Positions 21,528 to 33,276 are shown, counted from the stretch's first letter. The stretch is DNA of 64,000 nucleotides from Symbiodinium natans (GCA_905221605.1 CAJNDS010002556.1:51001-115000), one strand, 5' to 3'. Notes: generated by a model not told the origin, from the sequence alone. Numbers and translations are program-made.

Positions 21528-21737
21528 GATGCAGCAGAGGCTTGAAAGCCTCGTCAGGTGCAAAGAGCAGCTCTGGCCCGATTGTGGAAGGCCATCTAAC
21601 ACACTTCTCCCACCCCACGCCAAGGCGGCAAAGCCACCCCAGCCTATTCCTCTTAGGGAACTGCCTTCCTTTCCATCAAACGTCTTCCGTCACCAAGTCG
21701 CAAGGTTGGAGTCCAAGGTTCCAGATGAGCTGGCAAG
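21528..21737 (+). CDS. Longer exon
   Basis: Acceptor GAAGGGTAG; with one leading base reads MQQRLESLVRCKEQLWPDCG..., a Pro-rich middle, then HQVARLESKVPDELA, to a GT donor at 21738 (read-through would stop at 21756). Part of the sequence (CTCTGGCCCGATTGTGGAAG) recurs in diverged form near 21836, so this may be a repeated segment. Function unknown. Confidence 0.5.
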
Positions 21738-22337
21738 GTTTCTCAGCAGGTCTTAGGAGGGTTTCAACGGGTCTTTGGGTTTCAGGTCCCAGAGAGGGTG
21801 CCAGCCCCTGCAATAACTAAAAGAGGAGAACGTGCTCTGGTGGGCCGATTGTGGGAGGCGGGCGAACGACCTGGGTCGACTTGCGCCATCGAGGTCGAGC
21901 CTTAAGCGCCGCCCCCACTGTAGACCTAAGCCTGGTTAGGGTTTGGGGTTTAGGGAGGTTTGAGGGCTTTTTGGTTGTTTAAGGGGGTTCTGGGGTTTGG
22001 GTTAGGGTCTAGGTTTCGCGGTTTTCTTTGAGCTTCAGGGTTTAATTGGGGTTCAGGGATTTGGGATTAGGGCGTTTAGGGTTCGGGACTTACGAGTTTT
22101 CGGGTTTCGGGGGCTTGGGGTTTTAGTTAGTTGTGCAGGGGTTAGGGTTTTGGTGTCCAGCGGAGGCCTTCTGCTAAGGTTTATGCTTTAGGTCTAAGGG
22201 TTTAGGGTTTAGGGTCTAGGGTTTTAGGGTTTAGATTTTCTAGTTTTTGTTGGGACTGCATGTAGAAGGGACCTTATGCATCATGTTTCTTGAAAGGGGT
22301 TGTAAGAACTGTCCTAAACCCTAAGCCCGAAACCCAG

Positions 22338-22428
22338 GAGACGCTACGACCCAAACGTGCTGGAGGCAAAGCTCGGGCGGCTCGCTGACACAGTGGTGGA
22401 CCTACAGCCCTTGCGTTGTCTCACTCTG
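22338..22428 (+). CDS. Internal exon
   Basis: Acceptor CGAAACCCAG; one leading base then RRYDPNVLEAKLGRLADTVV and DLQPLRCLTL, ending at donor GTCCCA. Helical composition; function unknown. Confidence 0.6.
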
Positions 22429-22856
22429 GTCCCAAGTGGGAGCCCTTTTGTTTCCATCCGTTTAGGCTTCCCCCTAAACCCCAAAACCCTAAACCCTCAT
22501 CCCTAATCCCTAATCCCTACATAAGGTCTTCCATGTCTTTCCGTTTATGCCGGGGGGAGGGGGTGTGATCTTCTCACAAAATGCAGCTTTCTCGGGCTTG
22601 GGGCGTTTAGGGGTTAGGTTTTTTGGGTTTAGGCCTTCAGGCTTTTTAGGGTTTAGGGTTTAGGGTTTCGGGTTTAGGGTTTAGGGTTTAGGGTATAGGG
22701 CTCTTTAGGGATTTCAGCCCCGGGCCCGAAAACAACCCGTGCCAGAGATGAATTAGGGTTCAGGGTCGGGGGCGGGAAGAGATGGCTTGCTGGTCTAGGG
22801 TTTAGGGTTTGGGGTTTAGGGTTGAGGGTTTAGGGTTTAGGGTTTAGGGGCCGCAG

Positions 22857-22958
22857 CGGCGCAAAGGTACAAGTTCGGTGCCTATGCGCTGAGCACGAAG
22901 GCTCAGCTTATGCCAAACATCGCGGTCTACTGCAGGACGCCACTGCCCCTGAGCTGCG
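22857..22958 (+). CDS. Internal exon
   Basis: Acceptor AGGGGCCGCAG; with two leading bases reads AQRYKFGAYALSTKAQLMPN then IAVYCRTPLPLSC, to donor GTTGGG. The mixture of aromatic and hydrophobic residues suggests a folded domain; not recognised. Confidence 0.6.
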
Positions 22959-23720
22959 GTTGGGGCAAACCCTAAAGCCTAAAGCCTAAAGCCTAAAGCC
23001 TAAAGCCTAAAGCCAAAACCCTAAACCCTAAACCCTATAGACCCCAAACCCTAAACCCTGAACCCTACTGTAAAACCCTAAAACCCCAAAACCCTCAATT
23101 CCAAGACTACTTTGTGGTGCGTGGGTACTTTTCGCGCTGAGCCCAATGATCATGTCCCCAGAGATCCTCCTCCTGTATGAAGTACAAGCGTGCACCCCAC
23201 TCACCCCACTCACCCCCCCCTCCCGGGCCCCTAAACGCCAAACCCTAAACCCCCGGAAAACACACTACGAGGCACTTTTCATGGCAATTTAGTGAAGGAT
23301 AAGCGGATGGGATTAGAGGCGGATGTTCAAAACTTGCCAAGAAGGAGTCGTCTAGAGTTTCCTCAGGTAATAATTGTTTATTGTGGAGTAGACACCACAC
23401 AAGGGGGCTAAATTTAAGAATAGAAGGGATGCTTGTGGTTACAAGGGGAGTCGACCCTAAACCCTAAACCCTAAACCCTAAGCCCTAAGCCCTAAGCCCT
23501 AAGCCTTAAGCCCTAAGCCCTAAACCTATACGCAAAATAGCGTAGCTGTCATAAGCTCCACTCCGGATCGAGACTGGTCTCGTAGGTTCAGTCGTGGGGA
23601 TCCATCTCTGATGTTCATTGTAATTTGGACAAATCAACGCTTAGAGGGTTTTATAGAAGCAAACCCCTAAACCCTAAACCCTAAGCCCTAAACCCTAAAC
23701 CCTAAGCAACCCGAATCCAG

Positions 23721-23835
23721 GTACGTTGGCGGCGTGAGCGTCGATGTTCACGTCATCAACTCCGTGCCCTACAACTTCGATGACCCGTCGGAGCCCGACT
23801 ACCAGCACTTCTTTCCCATGGATGATGACAAGTGG
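23721..23835 (+). CDS. Internal exon
   Basis: Acceptor CCGAATCCAG; one leading base then YVGGVSVDVHVINSVPYNFD and DPSEPDYQHFFPMDDDKW. A clear beta-rich coding sequence followed by a GC donor (GCCGCG) and CCCTAAA repeats. One of the most convincing exons in the window; family unknown. Confidence 0.75.
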
Positions 23836-24218
23836 GCCGCGCCCTGTCCTAAACCCTAAACCCTAAACCCTAAACCCTAAACCCTAAACCCTAAACCCTA
23901 AACCCTAAACCCTAAACCCTAAACCATCACCCGTAGTTCTGAAGGGCTTATGTCGGCAATGGAGTTGCCGGTCTCCCAGGCGGCGCCACGCCGCATAAGC
24001 TGCTAAACAAACCCTAAACCGGTAGCCCTAAACCCTAAACCAGTAGCCCTAAACCCTAAACGAGTAACCCTAAACCCGAAACCTTAAACTAGTAACCCTA
24101 AGCCCTAAACCCCTAAACCCTAAGCCAGAAACCCTAGACCCAAGACCCTCCTACTGAACCCTTATGTCTTAGGGATGCTTAGGGCTTCAAGCAGTTTCGG
24201 GGGTAGAGAGTCGAGCAG

Positions 24219-24276
24219 CTGAAGCGCTTGCGCTGGCCTGTGGGCTGGTCTGCAGTTTCAACACATGACCTCACAG
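24219..24276 (+). CDS. Internal exon
   Basis: Acceptor GAGTCGAGCAG and donor GTTTCA. Reads LKRLRWPVGWSAVSTHDLT (phase 0) or EALALACGLVCS (phase 2, ending at an earlier GT). Frame unresolved. Confidence 0.45.
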
Positions 24277-24717
24277 GTTTCAGGGTTTAGGGTTTAGGGT
24301 TTCGGATGGTTTAGGGTCCAGGGTTCAGGGTTTAGGGTTTAGGGGTCGACATGAAAGCCTTTCGCCCTGTACTTTCAGGAGTTTGGGCACGAGTGTGCGA
24401 CAAAGGCCCCCCCCCCAAACCCTATCTCCCATATGCCCTAAACCATCAACCCTATGCAAGCTTTTATCTACATCCTGTCTCCTCAACCCTAAACCGTACA
24501 GAAGCCCTATATAAACCCCAAACCCTATACCAACCCTAAACCCTACTTTTTTATACACCCCAAACCCTATATAAGCCCCATATAAACCCAAAACCCTAGA
24601 TAACCCCTATATAAACCCTATATTTACCCGACACCCTATATAAACCCTGTAAGCCCACAAGCCAGAAAAAAGGCACTCGTGCTTCGAATGAAGCGAGTTT
24701 GGTCGACCATCTTCCAG

Positions 24718-24749
24718 TGTGCGCGTCATTTGGGCGGCTTGGTGTCGAG
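24718..24749 (+). CDS. Short internal exon
   Basis: Good acceptor GTCGACCATCTTCCAG and donor GTTCGG; 32 bases reading CARHLGGLVS in phase 0. Confidence 0.45.
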
Positions 24750-25010
24750 GTTCGGGGTTTAGGGTTTGGGGTTTGGGGTTTAGGGTTTAGGGTTTAGGGC
24801 TAGTTAAGCCTAATGAAGGTTATTCGAGGTGCCTAGGCGGGGTAGAGTAAAAGGGTGTAGGGCTTGGGTAGATAGGGTTTAGGGTTTAGGGCCTAGGGTT
24901 TCGGGTTTAGGGTTCAGGGTTTAGGGTTTAGGGCTTGGGAGGCAGGGTTTGAGATGTCTATGCACGACTAGGGGCTTCAGGCTTGGGAGTTTTGTAGGGT
25001 TGCCGCTGAG

Positions 25011-25043
25011 ACCGGAAGACTTGAGAATGCCAGCTGCCAGCAG
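25011..25043 (+). CDS. Short internal exon
   Basis: Acceptor GTTGCCGCTGAG; reads TGRLENASCQQ; its donor is the telomere-like unit itself (CAG/GTTTAGGG). Confidence 0.4.
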
Positions 25044-25117
25044 GTTTAGGGTTTAGGGTTTAGGGTTTCGGGTTTAGGGCTTAGCAGGCAGGGTATCGGA
25101 TATCGGATGGGCTGTTA

Positions 25118-25226
25118 CTTGAAGCTTCATTGGCAGCTATAAGTTTGGTTACAAGCATGGTAGCCTATAGGACAACTTCATTCAGCTACTTTATACCCCT
25201 ACTTATCACTTCCTCCGACCTTCAAG
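25118..25226. mobile_element. Short inverted-repeat element, family 1
   Basis: 109 bp from CTTGAAGCTTCATTGGCA to a right end ending CCGACCTTCAAG; diverged copy of the element at 2677. Confidence 0.6.
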
Positions 25227-25365
25227 TGGGTCCAAAGGTTGGGTTATGCCGGTTTAAGGTTTAGGGTTTAGGGCCGTTTAGGGTTTAGGGTTTAGGGTTT
25301 AGGGTTTACGGGTGCCTCAGCCAAGTTCTGTTCCACTGCTTGGCACTCCCGACGTTGGGCCACAG

Positions 25366-25390
25366 GAAATTGGGTTCCTTGTTCGGCCTA
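25366..25390 (+). CDS. Candidate short exon
   Basis: Acceptor GTTGGGCCACAG; reads EIGFLVRP in phase 0 with a GC donor (GCTTGC). Weak. Confidence 0.3.
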
Positions 25391-25849
25391 GCTTGCCCCT
25401 GAACCCGAAATCTTAAACCTTAAGCCGTAAACTCCACCAGAAACCCTCAAGCCTAACCCTTAGCCCTGAACCCTCAGAGAGACTATGCTCTCGAAGGTTC
25501 CTGGGCGGCTATCCGTAGCTAGTGCAACTGAATTTTGAGCAGGTTTCAGTTTTAGGCATTTTTAGGCAATAGGCTTCAAGAAGCCCTGAAGCCTCATTGA
25601 AACCCCATGAAGCCCAACAGATTCCCTAAACGCCTAGGGTTAAGGATTTAGGGTTTCGGGTTTGGGGTTTCGGGTTTAAGGTTTAGGGTTGTAAGGCAGG
25701 TCAGTTCTGCTCCTTCAACCAAGCGTCTTCGGCCAAGCCCTGCGCCCTCAAACCCTAAACCCTGAACCCCTAAACCCTGACCCCCACCAAAAAAATGGAG
25801 CATAGGTGTGAAGAAGATCTTTCTCCCAGACATGGCAGGTCCCAGACGG

Positions 25850-25931
25850 GGGGGGGGTGGGGGGGTGGGCGGGGGGTTGGGGGGGGGGGGGGGAGGGGGG
25901 TGGGGGGGGGGGGGGGTGGGGGGGGGGGGGT

Positions 25932-25987
<56 letters not shown>

Positions 25988-26083
25988 GGGGGGGGGGGGG
26001 TGGTGCGGGGGGGTGGGGGGGTGGTGGGTGGGGGGGGGGGGGGGTGGTGGGGGGGGAGGGGGTGGGGGGGGGGGGGGGGGGGG
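25850..26083. repeat. Poly-G tracts with interspersed T
   Basis: About 230 bases of G runs broken by single T, A or C, then TTTAGGG repeats. A second poly-G run lies at 26209-26236. Glycine-rich open frames here are not genes. No exon is supported between 25391 and 26800. Confidence 0.9.
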
Positions 26084-26800
26084 TTAGGGTTTAGGGTTTA
26101 CGGTTTTTTTGGTTTAGGGTTTCGGGTGTTTGGGCCTTGTTTTGTTTCGAGGGCAACACGGTTGTTTATTGTTTTTGGTTTTTTTCTTGGGGGTTTGTGG
26201 GGCCGTGGGGGGGGGGGGGGGGGGGGGGGGGGGGGAAGGGGGTGCTTTGGGTTTAAACCAGAACGCTTGTAAACCCATAAACCCTAAACCCCAAACCCTA
26301 AACCCTAAACCCCAAACCCCAAACCCCAAACCCCAAACCCTAAACCCTAAACCCTAAACCCTAAACCCTAAACCCTAAACCCTAAACCCTAAACTGTTAC
26401 TAGGGGCTTTCCAGGGTGGAGGATCTAGCCACCAAGTGAGCCTGGACAGGTCTCTACAGTTTTGGGGCTTAGGCTCTCAGCCTCTTCTTCAGGGGTTTAG
26501 GGTTTGGGTTTGGGGTTTAGGGTTTAGGGTTTAGGGTTTGGGGTTTAGGGTTTGGGGTTTGCGGTTTAGGGTTTGGGGTTGAGGTTTTAGGGGGGGATGG
26601 GTTGCAGGCTTTTGGCGTCTTGCCAGATTTGCGGGGCCTCAAGAAGCCCTGAACCCTCATTGAAAGCCCATGTCTGCCCAACAGAAGCCCTTAAAGGGTT
26701 TAGGGTTTAGGGTTTAGGGTTTAGGGTTTAGGGTTAGGGTTTAGGGTTTAGGGCTTCAGGGAGTTTAAAAAAAACCCAAAAAAAGAGAGCACAACTCCAG

Positions 26801-26866
26801 AGAGTGCAGGGAGCTCCTCGAAGCTGCTCGTGGCGCCCCGAGACTTCGCGCAGCTGCGAGAGGAGC
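26801..26866 (+). CDS. Internal exon, frame ambiguous
   Basis: Acceptor GCACAACTCCAG; GC donor (GCTTCAGG). All three frames are open (for example SAGSSSKLLVAPRDFAQLRE or ECRELLEAARGAPRLRAAAR). Unique GC-rich island between TTTAGGG arrays. Confidence 0.55.
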
Positions 26867-27136
26867 GCTTCAGGGGTTTAGGGTTTAGGGTTTCGGGTTT
26901 AGGGTTTAGGGTTTAGGGTTTAGGGTTTAGGGTTTAGTGTGCGAGTGGACGCTTGGAGCTCAACAAAAATGTTCGGATCCGGATATGGGGGTTTACAATA
27001 ATCAGGGACCGCTAACATCGACCCCCAAATAGTAGGACCCCTGACAATAAGGACCCTACTAAGGTACCTCTAGTACGTCCAGCTCTCCGAAATGGTGTCC
27101 CCTTTTGTCCTGACCCCTCTCTCGCCCTGTCCTCAG

Positions 27137-27168
27137 TGTAAGGTGCCGCATGATTCAAACAGGACCCT
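27137..27168 (+). CDS. Short internal exon
   Basis: Near-ideal acceptor (CTCTCGCCCTGTCCTCAG) and donor GTGAGA; reads CKVPHDSNRT in phase 0. Confidence 0.55.
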
Positions 27169-27320
27169 GTGAGAGACCATGATGAGCGGCGTGACCTTAC
27201 CTAAAACCCGAACCCCAACCCCCAAACCCCAAACCCAAAACCCCAAACCCTAAACCCCAAACCCTAAACCCTAAACCCCAAACCCTAAACCCTAAACCCT
27301 AAACCTTCACTCTTCACCAG

Positions 27321-27356
27321 GAGAGCTTCCCGCCTGTGCAGGCGATGTATGCAGAG
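27321..27356 (+). CDS. Short internal exon
   Basis: Acceptor ACTCTTCACCAG and donor GTGCCG; reads ESFPPVQAMYAE in phase 0. With one leading base an alternative, ASRLCRRCMQRCREL, runs further. Confidence 0.45.
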
Positions 27357-27405
27357 GTGCCGGGAGCTACGGGGTCCAGTTGAAGGTTGAAGATGTGTGG
27401 AGATA

Positions 27406-27528
27406 CTTGGAGGTTCATGGGTACTTATAACCACAGTTAAAAGTCTACTTATAACCTACTTAGGGGACTTTTGGGGGGGCTTATAGGTACAGTTATAGTT
27501 AGGGTTATAAGTACCCTGAACCCCCAAG
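27406..27528. mobile_element. Short inverted-repeat element, family 1
   Basis: 123 bp from CTTGGAGGTTCATGGGTA to TACCCTGAACCCCCAAG, with nested palindromic sequence around ACTTATAACC. Confidence 0.7.
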
Positions 27529-27595
27529 TAGGCATGATCCGGGTGCCTGGCTACCTCCCCTGCCCTGAGTATGGGCAACCTTCCTCCGGGATCCT

Positions 27596-27718
27596 CTCTT
27601 CTACTTCTTCTGCTTCTTCTTCTTATTACTCTTCTTCTTTTTTCTTATTATTCTTTTTCTTCTTCTTCTTCTTCTTCTTTCTTCTTCTTCTTCTTCTTCT
27701 TCTTCTTCTTCTTCTTCG
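27596..27718. repeat. (CTT)n microsatellite
   Basis: A roughly 120-bp CTT-rich tract on the plus strand; the Leu- and Phe-rich frames here are artefacts. Confidence 0.9.
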
Positions 27719-28127
27719 TCCTGGGGGGGAAAAAAAGATTTAAAACTAGGAATTGTGATGACCGCTGAGGGTCTACACAAATCTACCTAAAGTCAGAACT
27801 CAACCCTGAACCCTAAACCCGAAACCCTCACCGTAAACCCTAAGCCCTAAACGCTAAACACTGCAGCCTTTGGCCGAAATGACCCCTGAAACCTAAACCC
27901 TAAACGCTAAACATTAAACCCTAAAGCCTAAACCCTAAACCCTAAACCCTTCAGCCTTTGGCCGAAGTAGTGCACGTGGGTTTGCGACCTGCTTGCTCTC
28001 GCAATGTCGTCCTAAGGCTCTGCGGCGCCATGGGCTCAGGGTTTAGGGTTTAAGGTTTAGGGTTTAGGGTTTAGGGTTTAGGGTTTAGGGTTTGGGGTTT
28101 AGGGTTTAGGGTTTAGGGTTCCCACAG

Positions 28128-28204
28128 ACACTCCGAGTCCATGAAATGCGAGAAGGTCGACGTCAAGCCGATGCCGGAGCTCTCCTGGATCTTCTCCGAA
28201 GACG
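28128..28204 (+). CDS. Internal exon
   Basis: Acceptor GGGTTCCCACAG directly after TTTAGGG repeats and donor GTACCC. With one leading base it reads HSESMKCEKVDVKPMPELSW then IFSED, a convincing coding pattern. The stretch 28205-29485 has arrays, a GGGTCCCCTCTTTGGGGTCCC palindromic element near 28830, and no confident exon. Confidence 0.65.
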
Positions 28205-29485
28205 GTACCCTGGAAATTCCAAGTTGTCTATTTGGGGTTTAGGGGTTAGGGTTTAGGGCCAGTGTTTAGGGTTTAGGGTTTAGGGTTTAGGGTTTAGGGT
28301 TTAGGGTTTAGGGTTTAGGGTTTAGGGTTTAGGGTTTAGGGTGGAATTTCCAAGTTGTCTTCAGTTTCCCTTAGCTACCATGTGCTCAAGAACCACAAAG
28401 AATAGCAATCCCTCTATTGCCCTGATAAGGAAGAATATGTTCTGGGTGGCCAAACCCTAAACCCTAAACCCTAAACCCTAATTACTAAACCCTAAACCCT
28501 AAACCCTAAACCAGAATTAAGCAAATAGTGGTTAGTAAATGAATTGTGTTTGTTCAAAAAATAAGCACCCAAAGGCTGATGGTTCTAAGGAGGTAGAGTT
28601 CTCATAACGGGCCCTCCGGGGCTGCCCCTTGTTCCCTCCTTCTTGGAGGTTTCGTACCCTAACCCCTAAACCCGAAACCCTTAACCCTAAACCCTAAACC
28701 CCTAAACCCTAAACCCTAAACCCTAAACCCTAGACCCTAAACCCGAAACTCTAAACCCTAACCCTTGCAAATACCATGAGACACCAAAGGGCGCCCTTCT
28801 GCACTCGGCTACAAGGGGGCTTTTTCCCAAAATAAGGGTCCCCTCTTTGGGGTCCCTTTAAGGAAGGACTATAGTATTTGGGGTACTCGGAAATCCCTAT
28901 CTCGAGCGGCACTGAGCAGCTTTTGAAGCCCTAAACACCAGACGATAAACCCCCAAACAGGCTCTCCCGGCATCGAGAATCCAACACAAGCCTGCAATAA
29001 ACTGGGTATCTTGTGCTTTGGAATGAAGTGCCTGAGCAACAGCTGCACCTCTCAACCTTTAACAAAACAGAACCTGCCTGAATTCGTGGTTGCAGAATTG
29101 CCCCTAAGGTCTGAACGCTAGACTCAAAACCCGAAACCACTGTTTGTGAAGGCACATGGTTGCTCTCTAGGGGACCTCTTCTGGCGAAGGCCTTAAATAG
29201 CGAGGCGTTCACAGTAAACCCGAAGCCCTAAACCCTAAAACCGAAACCCCAAACCCTACAGGGAGCCCTTCTATGACCCAGAGCAGGCCCTTATCTGCAT
29301 GCTTTAGGGCTTAGGTTATAAGGCCTTTGAAACCTTCTAGCCTTTTTGTTCCTGGGTTACTGGGGCCCTAAACCCTCAACCCTGAACCCTAAACCCTAAA
29401 CCGTCCACCCCGGTGCCCGCCCCGAGTCGGCTCGAGCCGTTGATGCGCAGAGCGCGATTTTAGCTTCGTTTCGTCGACTTCTCAG

Positions 29486-29533
29486 TGGCTATTGCCGCTA
29501 AACATGGTCAAGAAGACCCTGGAGAGCAACCAA
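29486..29533 (+). CDS. Internal exon
   Basis: Acceptor TTTCGTCGACTTCTCAG; donor GTTTTT. Phase 0 reads WLLPLNMVKKTLESNQ; with two leading bases AIAAKHGQEDPGEQP is also open and fits the phase of the preceding exon. Function unknown. Confidence 0.5.
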
Positions 29534-30032
29534 GTTTTTAGGGTTTAGGGTTCGGGTTTAGGATTTAGAGCAACAAGTTTTCTCGAGGGGTTTTCGGGCT
29601 TCAGCTAGGTAGCCCTTTGGGACATGTTATGTTTTCTCTTATTGGCTTTAAGAGGATCATATTTCAGGAACATATTTGAGAGAGTTTCGTCAGGCTTTGA
29701 GGGTTTTTTGAGAGTAGAGGATGCTTCAGCGTTCGGAGACTTAGTTTTCGGGTTAGGGTTTAGGGTTTAGGGTTTAGGGTTTAGGGTTTAGGGTTTAGGG
29801 TTTAGGGTTTAGGGTTTAGGGTTTAGGGTTTAAGGTTTAGGGTTTAGGGTTTAGGGTTTAGGGTTTGGGGAATGTAGGCTTGGAGATCACTCGATGCAAG
29901 GAGGTTTGCAGGGGTTGCAGAGTGTCTGAGTTTATAGGGCCTATAGGACTTTATAGGGTTTACGGCATGTAAGTAGAGTGTGTAGGGTGCATTGGGGGTA
30001 TATGAATCAGGATTTGGGGCGTGCCCTGGCAG

Positions 30033-30058
30033 GACCTGGAAAGTGGCAGCCCCAACTC
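30033..30058 (+). CDS. Short exon, start of phase-compatible chain
   Basis: Acceptor GTGCCCTGGCAG; reads DLESGSPN plus two bases before donor GTACCC. First of sixteen exons (to 40090) for which one continuous frame can be drawn. The following array (30076-30175) is CCCTAAA. Confidence 0.45.
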
Positions 30059-31110
30059 GTACCCTGTTAACCCTAAACCCGAAACCCGAAACCCTAAACC
30101 CTAAACCCTAAACCCTAAACCCTAAACCCTAAACCCTAAACCCTAAACCCTAAACCCTAAACCCTAAACCCTAACCCTAAACCCTTAACCCTACACCCTA
30201 ACCCCCCCCCCCCCCGCCCTCTGCCCTAAGAAACCCCAAGCGAGTTCCCCCCCCCCCGCCCTCTGCCCTAAGAAACCCCAAGCGAGTTTGTTGCTGGCTG
30301 CTTCGGCCGAATCTGGGGTATGGGGTGGCTCGGGTGGGATCACAACTCCGTGGGGTTCCCTAAAGCCCAAACCCTAACGCCTATACGCTCTCAGCTGTGC
30401 CCCAGACAGTAAACCCTAAACCCTAAACCCTAAGCAGATCCTTCCATTCCAGAGGTCTAGGGTTATCGTGGGGAGTTTGGGAGTCGGACAGAAGCAGGCT
30501 AAGAGGAGCCCGTGAACCCTAGACCCTAAACCCTAAACCCTAAACCCTAAACCTTTGTTGCTATCTTGGGCAATTCAGAGCTTCGGGTTTAGGGGTTTAA
30601 GGGCACAACAAACAAAGCATTTTTCTCAGAGAATGAAGGGCCTTGTGGGCTTTCTAGGAGGGAAGGGGGGGAGGGGGGGGGAATGGTTCTTTTTAACCCT
30701 AAGCCGTACACCCTAAACCCGAAAGGTCCTTGAATAGGATGGGCCATGGGAGAAGGGGGGGAGCCCATACTAAAACGGGAACCTGCATTGTGGTTTTATC
30801 GGGGGAAGTCCCCGACGTGGAGGCGATTTTGGGGGGGCGACAATAGGTGCACAATGACTCTCTGCTATATGGTATACATGGGGGCTGAGAGACGGCGGCA
30901 GTCCCCTGCTAAGGGGGTCCCTCCTCGTGTCCAAAAAGACTTAAACCCTAAACCCCGAAGACCCTAAACCCCTGGGTTTAGGGTTTAGGGTTTAGGGTTT
31001 AGGGTTTAGGGTTTAGGGTTTAGGGTTTAGGGTTTAGGGTTTGACCCAAAACCCTAAACCCTAAACCCTAAAAACTAAAAACCCTTCAACCTTCAACCAG
31101 AGCAGCCCAG

Positions 31111-31172
31111 GACCACCTTCCGAGATGATGGAGGTAAGGTTAAGAAGGCCACCCTGCTCCTCGGACCTTTCG
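31111..31172 (+). CDS. Internal exon
   Basis: Acceptor AGAGCAGCCCAG; with one leading base reads TTFRDDGGKVKKATLLLGPF and leaves one base before a donor made by the telomere unit (G/GTTTAGGG). An alternative start at 31101 with the perfect donor GAG/GTAAGG (at 31134) would give SSPGPPSEMME. Confidence 0.6.
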
Positions 31173-31584
31173 GTTTAGGGTTTAGGGTTTAGGGTTTAGG
31201 GTGTAGGGTTTAGGGTTTAGGGGTTAGGGCGTTTTGGGGTGCAGGGTCCTCCGGACACCCCAAACCCCCAAGCCATAAACCCTAAACACCTAAACCCCCT
31301 AAATCCCCTAAACCCCTGCCCTCAAACCCCAACCTTAACCCTATGGCCCTAAACCCTGAACACCGGATCACTTGCATAAACCCCTGAACACCTAGGCCCT
31401 CCCAAACCCTCAAACCCCAACCTTAAACCCTAAGGCCCGAACTAAGCCCTAAACCCTACACCACAATAACCCTGAACCCTAAACCCTGAACCCTAAACCC
31501 TAAACCCCAAGCCCTAAGCCCTAAGCCCTAAGCCCTAAGCCCTAAGCCCTAAGCCCTAAGCCCTAAGCCCTAAACCCTACCGAG

Positions 31585-31652
31585 ACCCGAATTCGGCCCT
31601 GGCCGCTGAGGATGAAGTCCTGCTTGGGCCTCTCGTCTCGCACCAGCAGATC
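31585..31652 (+). CDS. Internal exon
   Basis: Two leading bases then PNSALAAEDEVLLGPLVSHQ and QI, ending phase 0 before a GC donor (GCGGCC). The minus strand is also open with a fair GTAGGG donor; frame continuity with neighbours favours plus. Confidence 0.55.
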
Positions 31653-32280
31653 GCGGCCTCTTTTTTTTTTTTGAGGGGGGGGGGGGGGGGGGGGTTAGGG
31701 TTAGGTTTAGGGTTAGGGTTAGGGTTTAGGGTTAGGTTAGGGGTTAGGGTTTAGGGTTGAGGTTTAGGGTTTAGGGTCAGGGTTTCAGGGTTCAGGGTGT
31801 AGGGTGTAGGGTGCAGGGCTTAGGGTTAGAACAAACCCTCCTCAGGGTTCGTTTTGTGTTTTTGGTGGGTGGGTTGGGGGGGGGGGGGGGGGAAAGGGGG
31901 GAGGGGGGTGGGGTAGGGGGGGGAAAGCTGGGGGCTTTAGCAGGGGTTGCTAGCATGCTAGGGTATATTCGGGGTGCCCCCACAGTATGTGTAAGCATGG
32001 CACATCAAACTTGCCAAGGCATTTTGCATAAACGGGCCTCATAAACTGACTGCGCCCCTAATTTACCCTGAAACGCTGAAACCCTGAAGTCATGAAACCC
32101 CAGAACCTTAAAACCCTAAGTATCCTGAAGCCCTAAGATCCTACGTTCTAATTCCACCCCAGCTAACAATGCCCCAAATGCCGATTCCCTGAACCTCAGA
32201 GAGGGGGGATTTAGGGTTTAGGGTTTAGGGTTTAGGGTTTAGGGTTTAGGGTTTAGGGGTGCCCTGAACCCGCCCCTCAG

Positions 32281-32371
32281 CCCGAAATCCGTCTAGGAAT
32301 GCTGGCTGGCCTGATGTGCATCGGGGCTGTGTCAGGGACTGGATGGTACATGAGCTCCTCGGAGCATTTTG
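32281..32371 (+). CDS. Internal exon with predicted membrane helix
   Basis: Acceptor CCCGCCCCTCAG; phase 0 reads PEIRLGMLAGLMCIGAVSGT then GWYMSSSEHF. Residues 5-24 form a hydrophobic Gly-rich helix, so the product is probably a membrane protein. The donor is GA (GAAGGG) or slightly later. Confidence 0.7.
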
Positions 32372-32379
32372 GAAGGGAG

Positions 32380-32601
32380 CCCTAAACCCTAAACCCTACA
32401 CCCTAAACCCTACACCCTAAACCCTAAACCCTAAACCCTAAACCCTAAACCCTAACCCTAAACCCTAAACCCTAAACCCTAAGCCCTAAACCCTAAACCC
32501 TAAACCCTAAACCCTAAACCCTAAACCCTAAACCCTAAACCCTAAACCCTAAACCCTAAACCCTAAACCCTAAACCCTAAACCCTAAACCCTAAACCCTA
32601 G
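32380..32601. repeat. (CCCTAAA)n array
   Basis: About thirty units with occasional CCCTACA and CCCTAAG variants. Confidence 0.95.
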
Positions 32602-33205
32602 CCCTGGCTCAAGCCCCACACCCTAAACCACTGCCCGAACTTCCATCCTTCATAAAAGGAACTGTTTAGGGTTTAGGGTTCAGGGTTCAGGTTTCAGGGT
32701 TCAGGGTTCAGACTCTGCAGGAGACTTCCGGCCTAAACCCCTAAAATCCTGGTACCTCCAACTCCCGAAGCCACAAAGGCCCAAAGCTCTGAATCCTGAA
32801 CGCCCCGAAGCCTAAGGCCGAAAGAACCCCAACCCGAAATCCCACGCCCTAAGCCCCGAAGCTCTAGAAGCCCTAAAGGCCCTGAAAGCCCTCGCAGACC
32901 GCTAAAGCCCAAAAAAGCCCTAAACCTAAAACGTCCTAAACGCCCTGAAAGGCCTAAACGCCCCTAAACCCTAAACCCTAAAAGCCCTAAAAGCCGTAAA
33001 GGCCGTAAATGCCATCTGCCCTAGCGAAGCCTTGGCTAACCCCCTGGTTCTCAGTAGGAAGTGGAACCCTACATAGTGTCTTAAAGGGTCTATATAGGGG
33101 CATGTAGGGCACCTCATTCCGTAATTCCCTATCCCGAACACCCTAAACCCTAAACCCTAAACCCTAAACCCTAAACCCTAAACCCTTTAGAAACTAAGAG
33201 CCCAG

Positions 33206-33276
33206 CAAGCTCAGGCTACTCCACGGCGCAAGCGTCGTTAGAGAACGCCGGCTCGGACTCTGAGCTTATTTCTTTA
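33206..33276 (+). CDS. Internal exon
   Basis: Acceptor CTAAGAGCCCAG; two leading bases then SSGYSTAQASLENAGSDSEL and ISL, phase 0 at donor GTTGGG. Confidence 0.6.

Noticed and set aside
27471-27768. Leu/Phe/Ser-rich frames that look like membrane segments
   Set aside because: Products of the CTT microsatellite next to a family 1 element.
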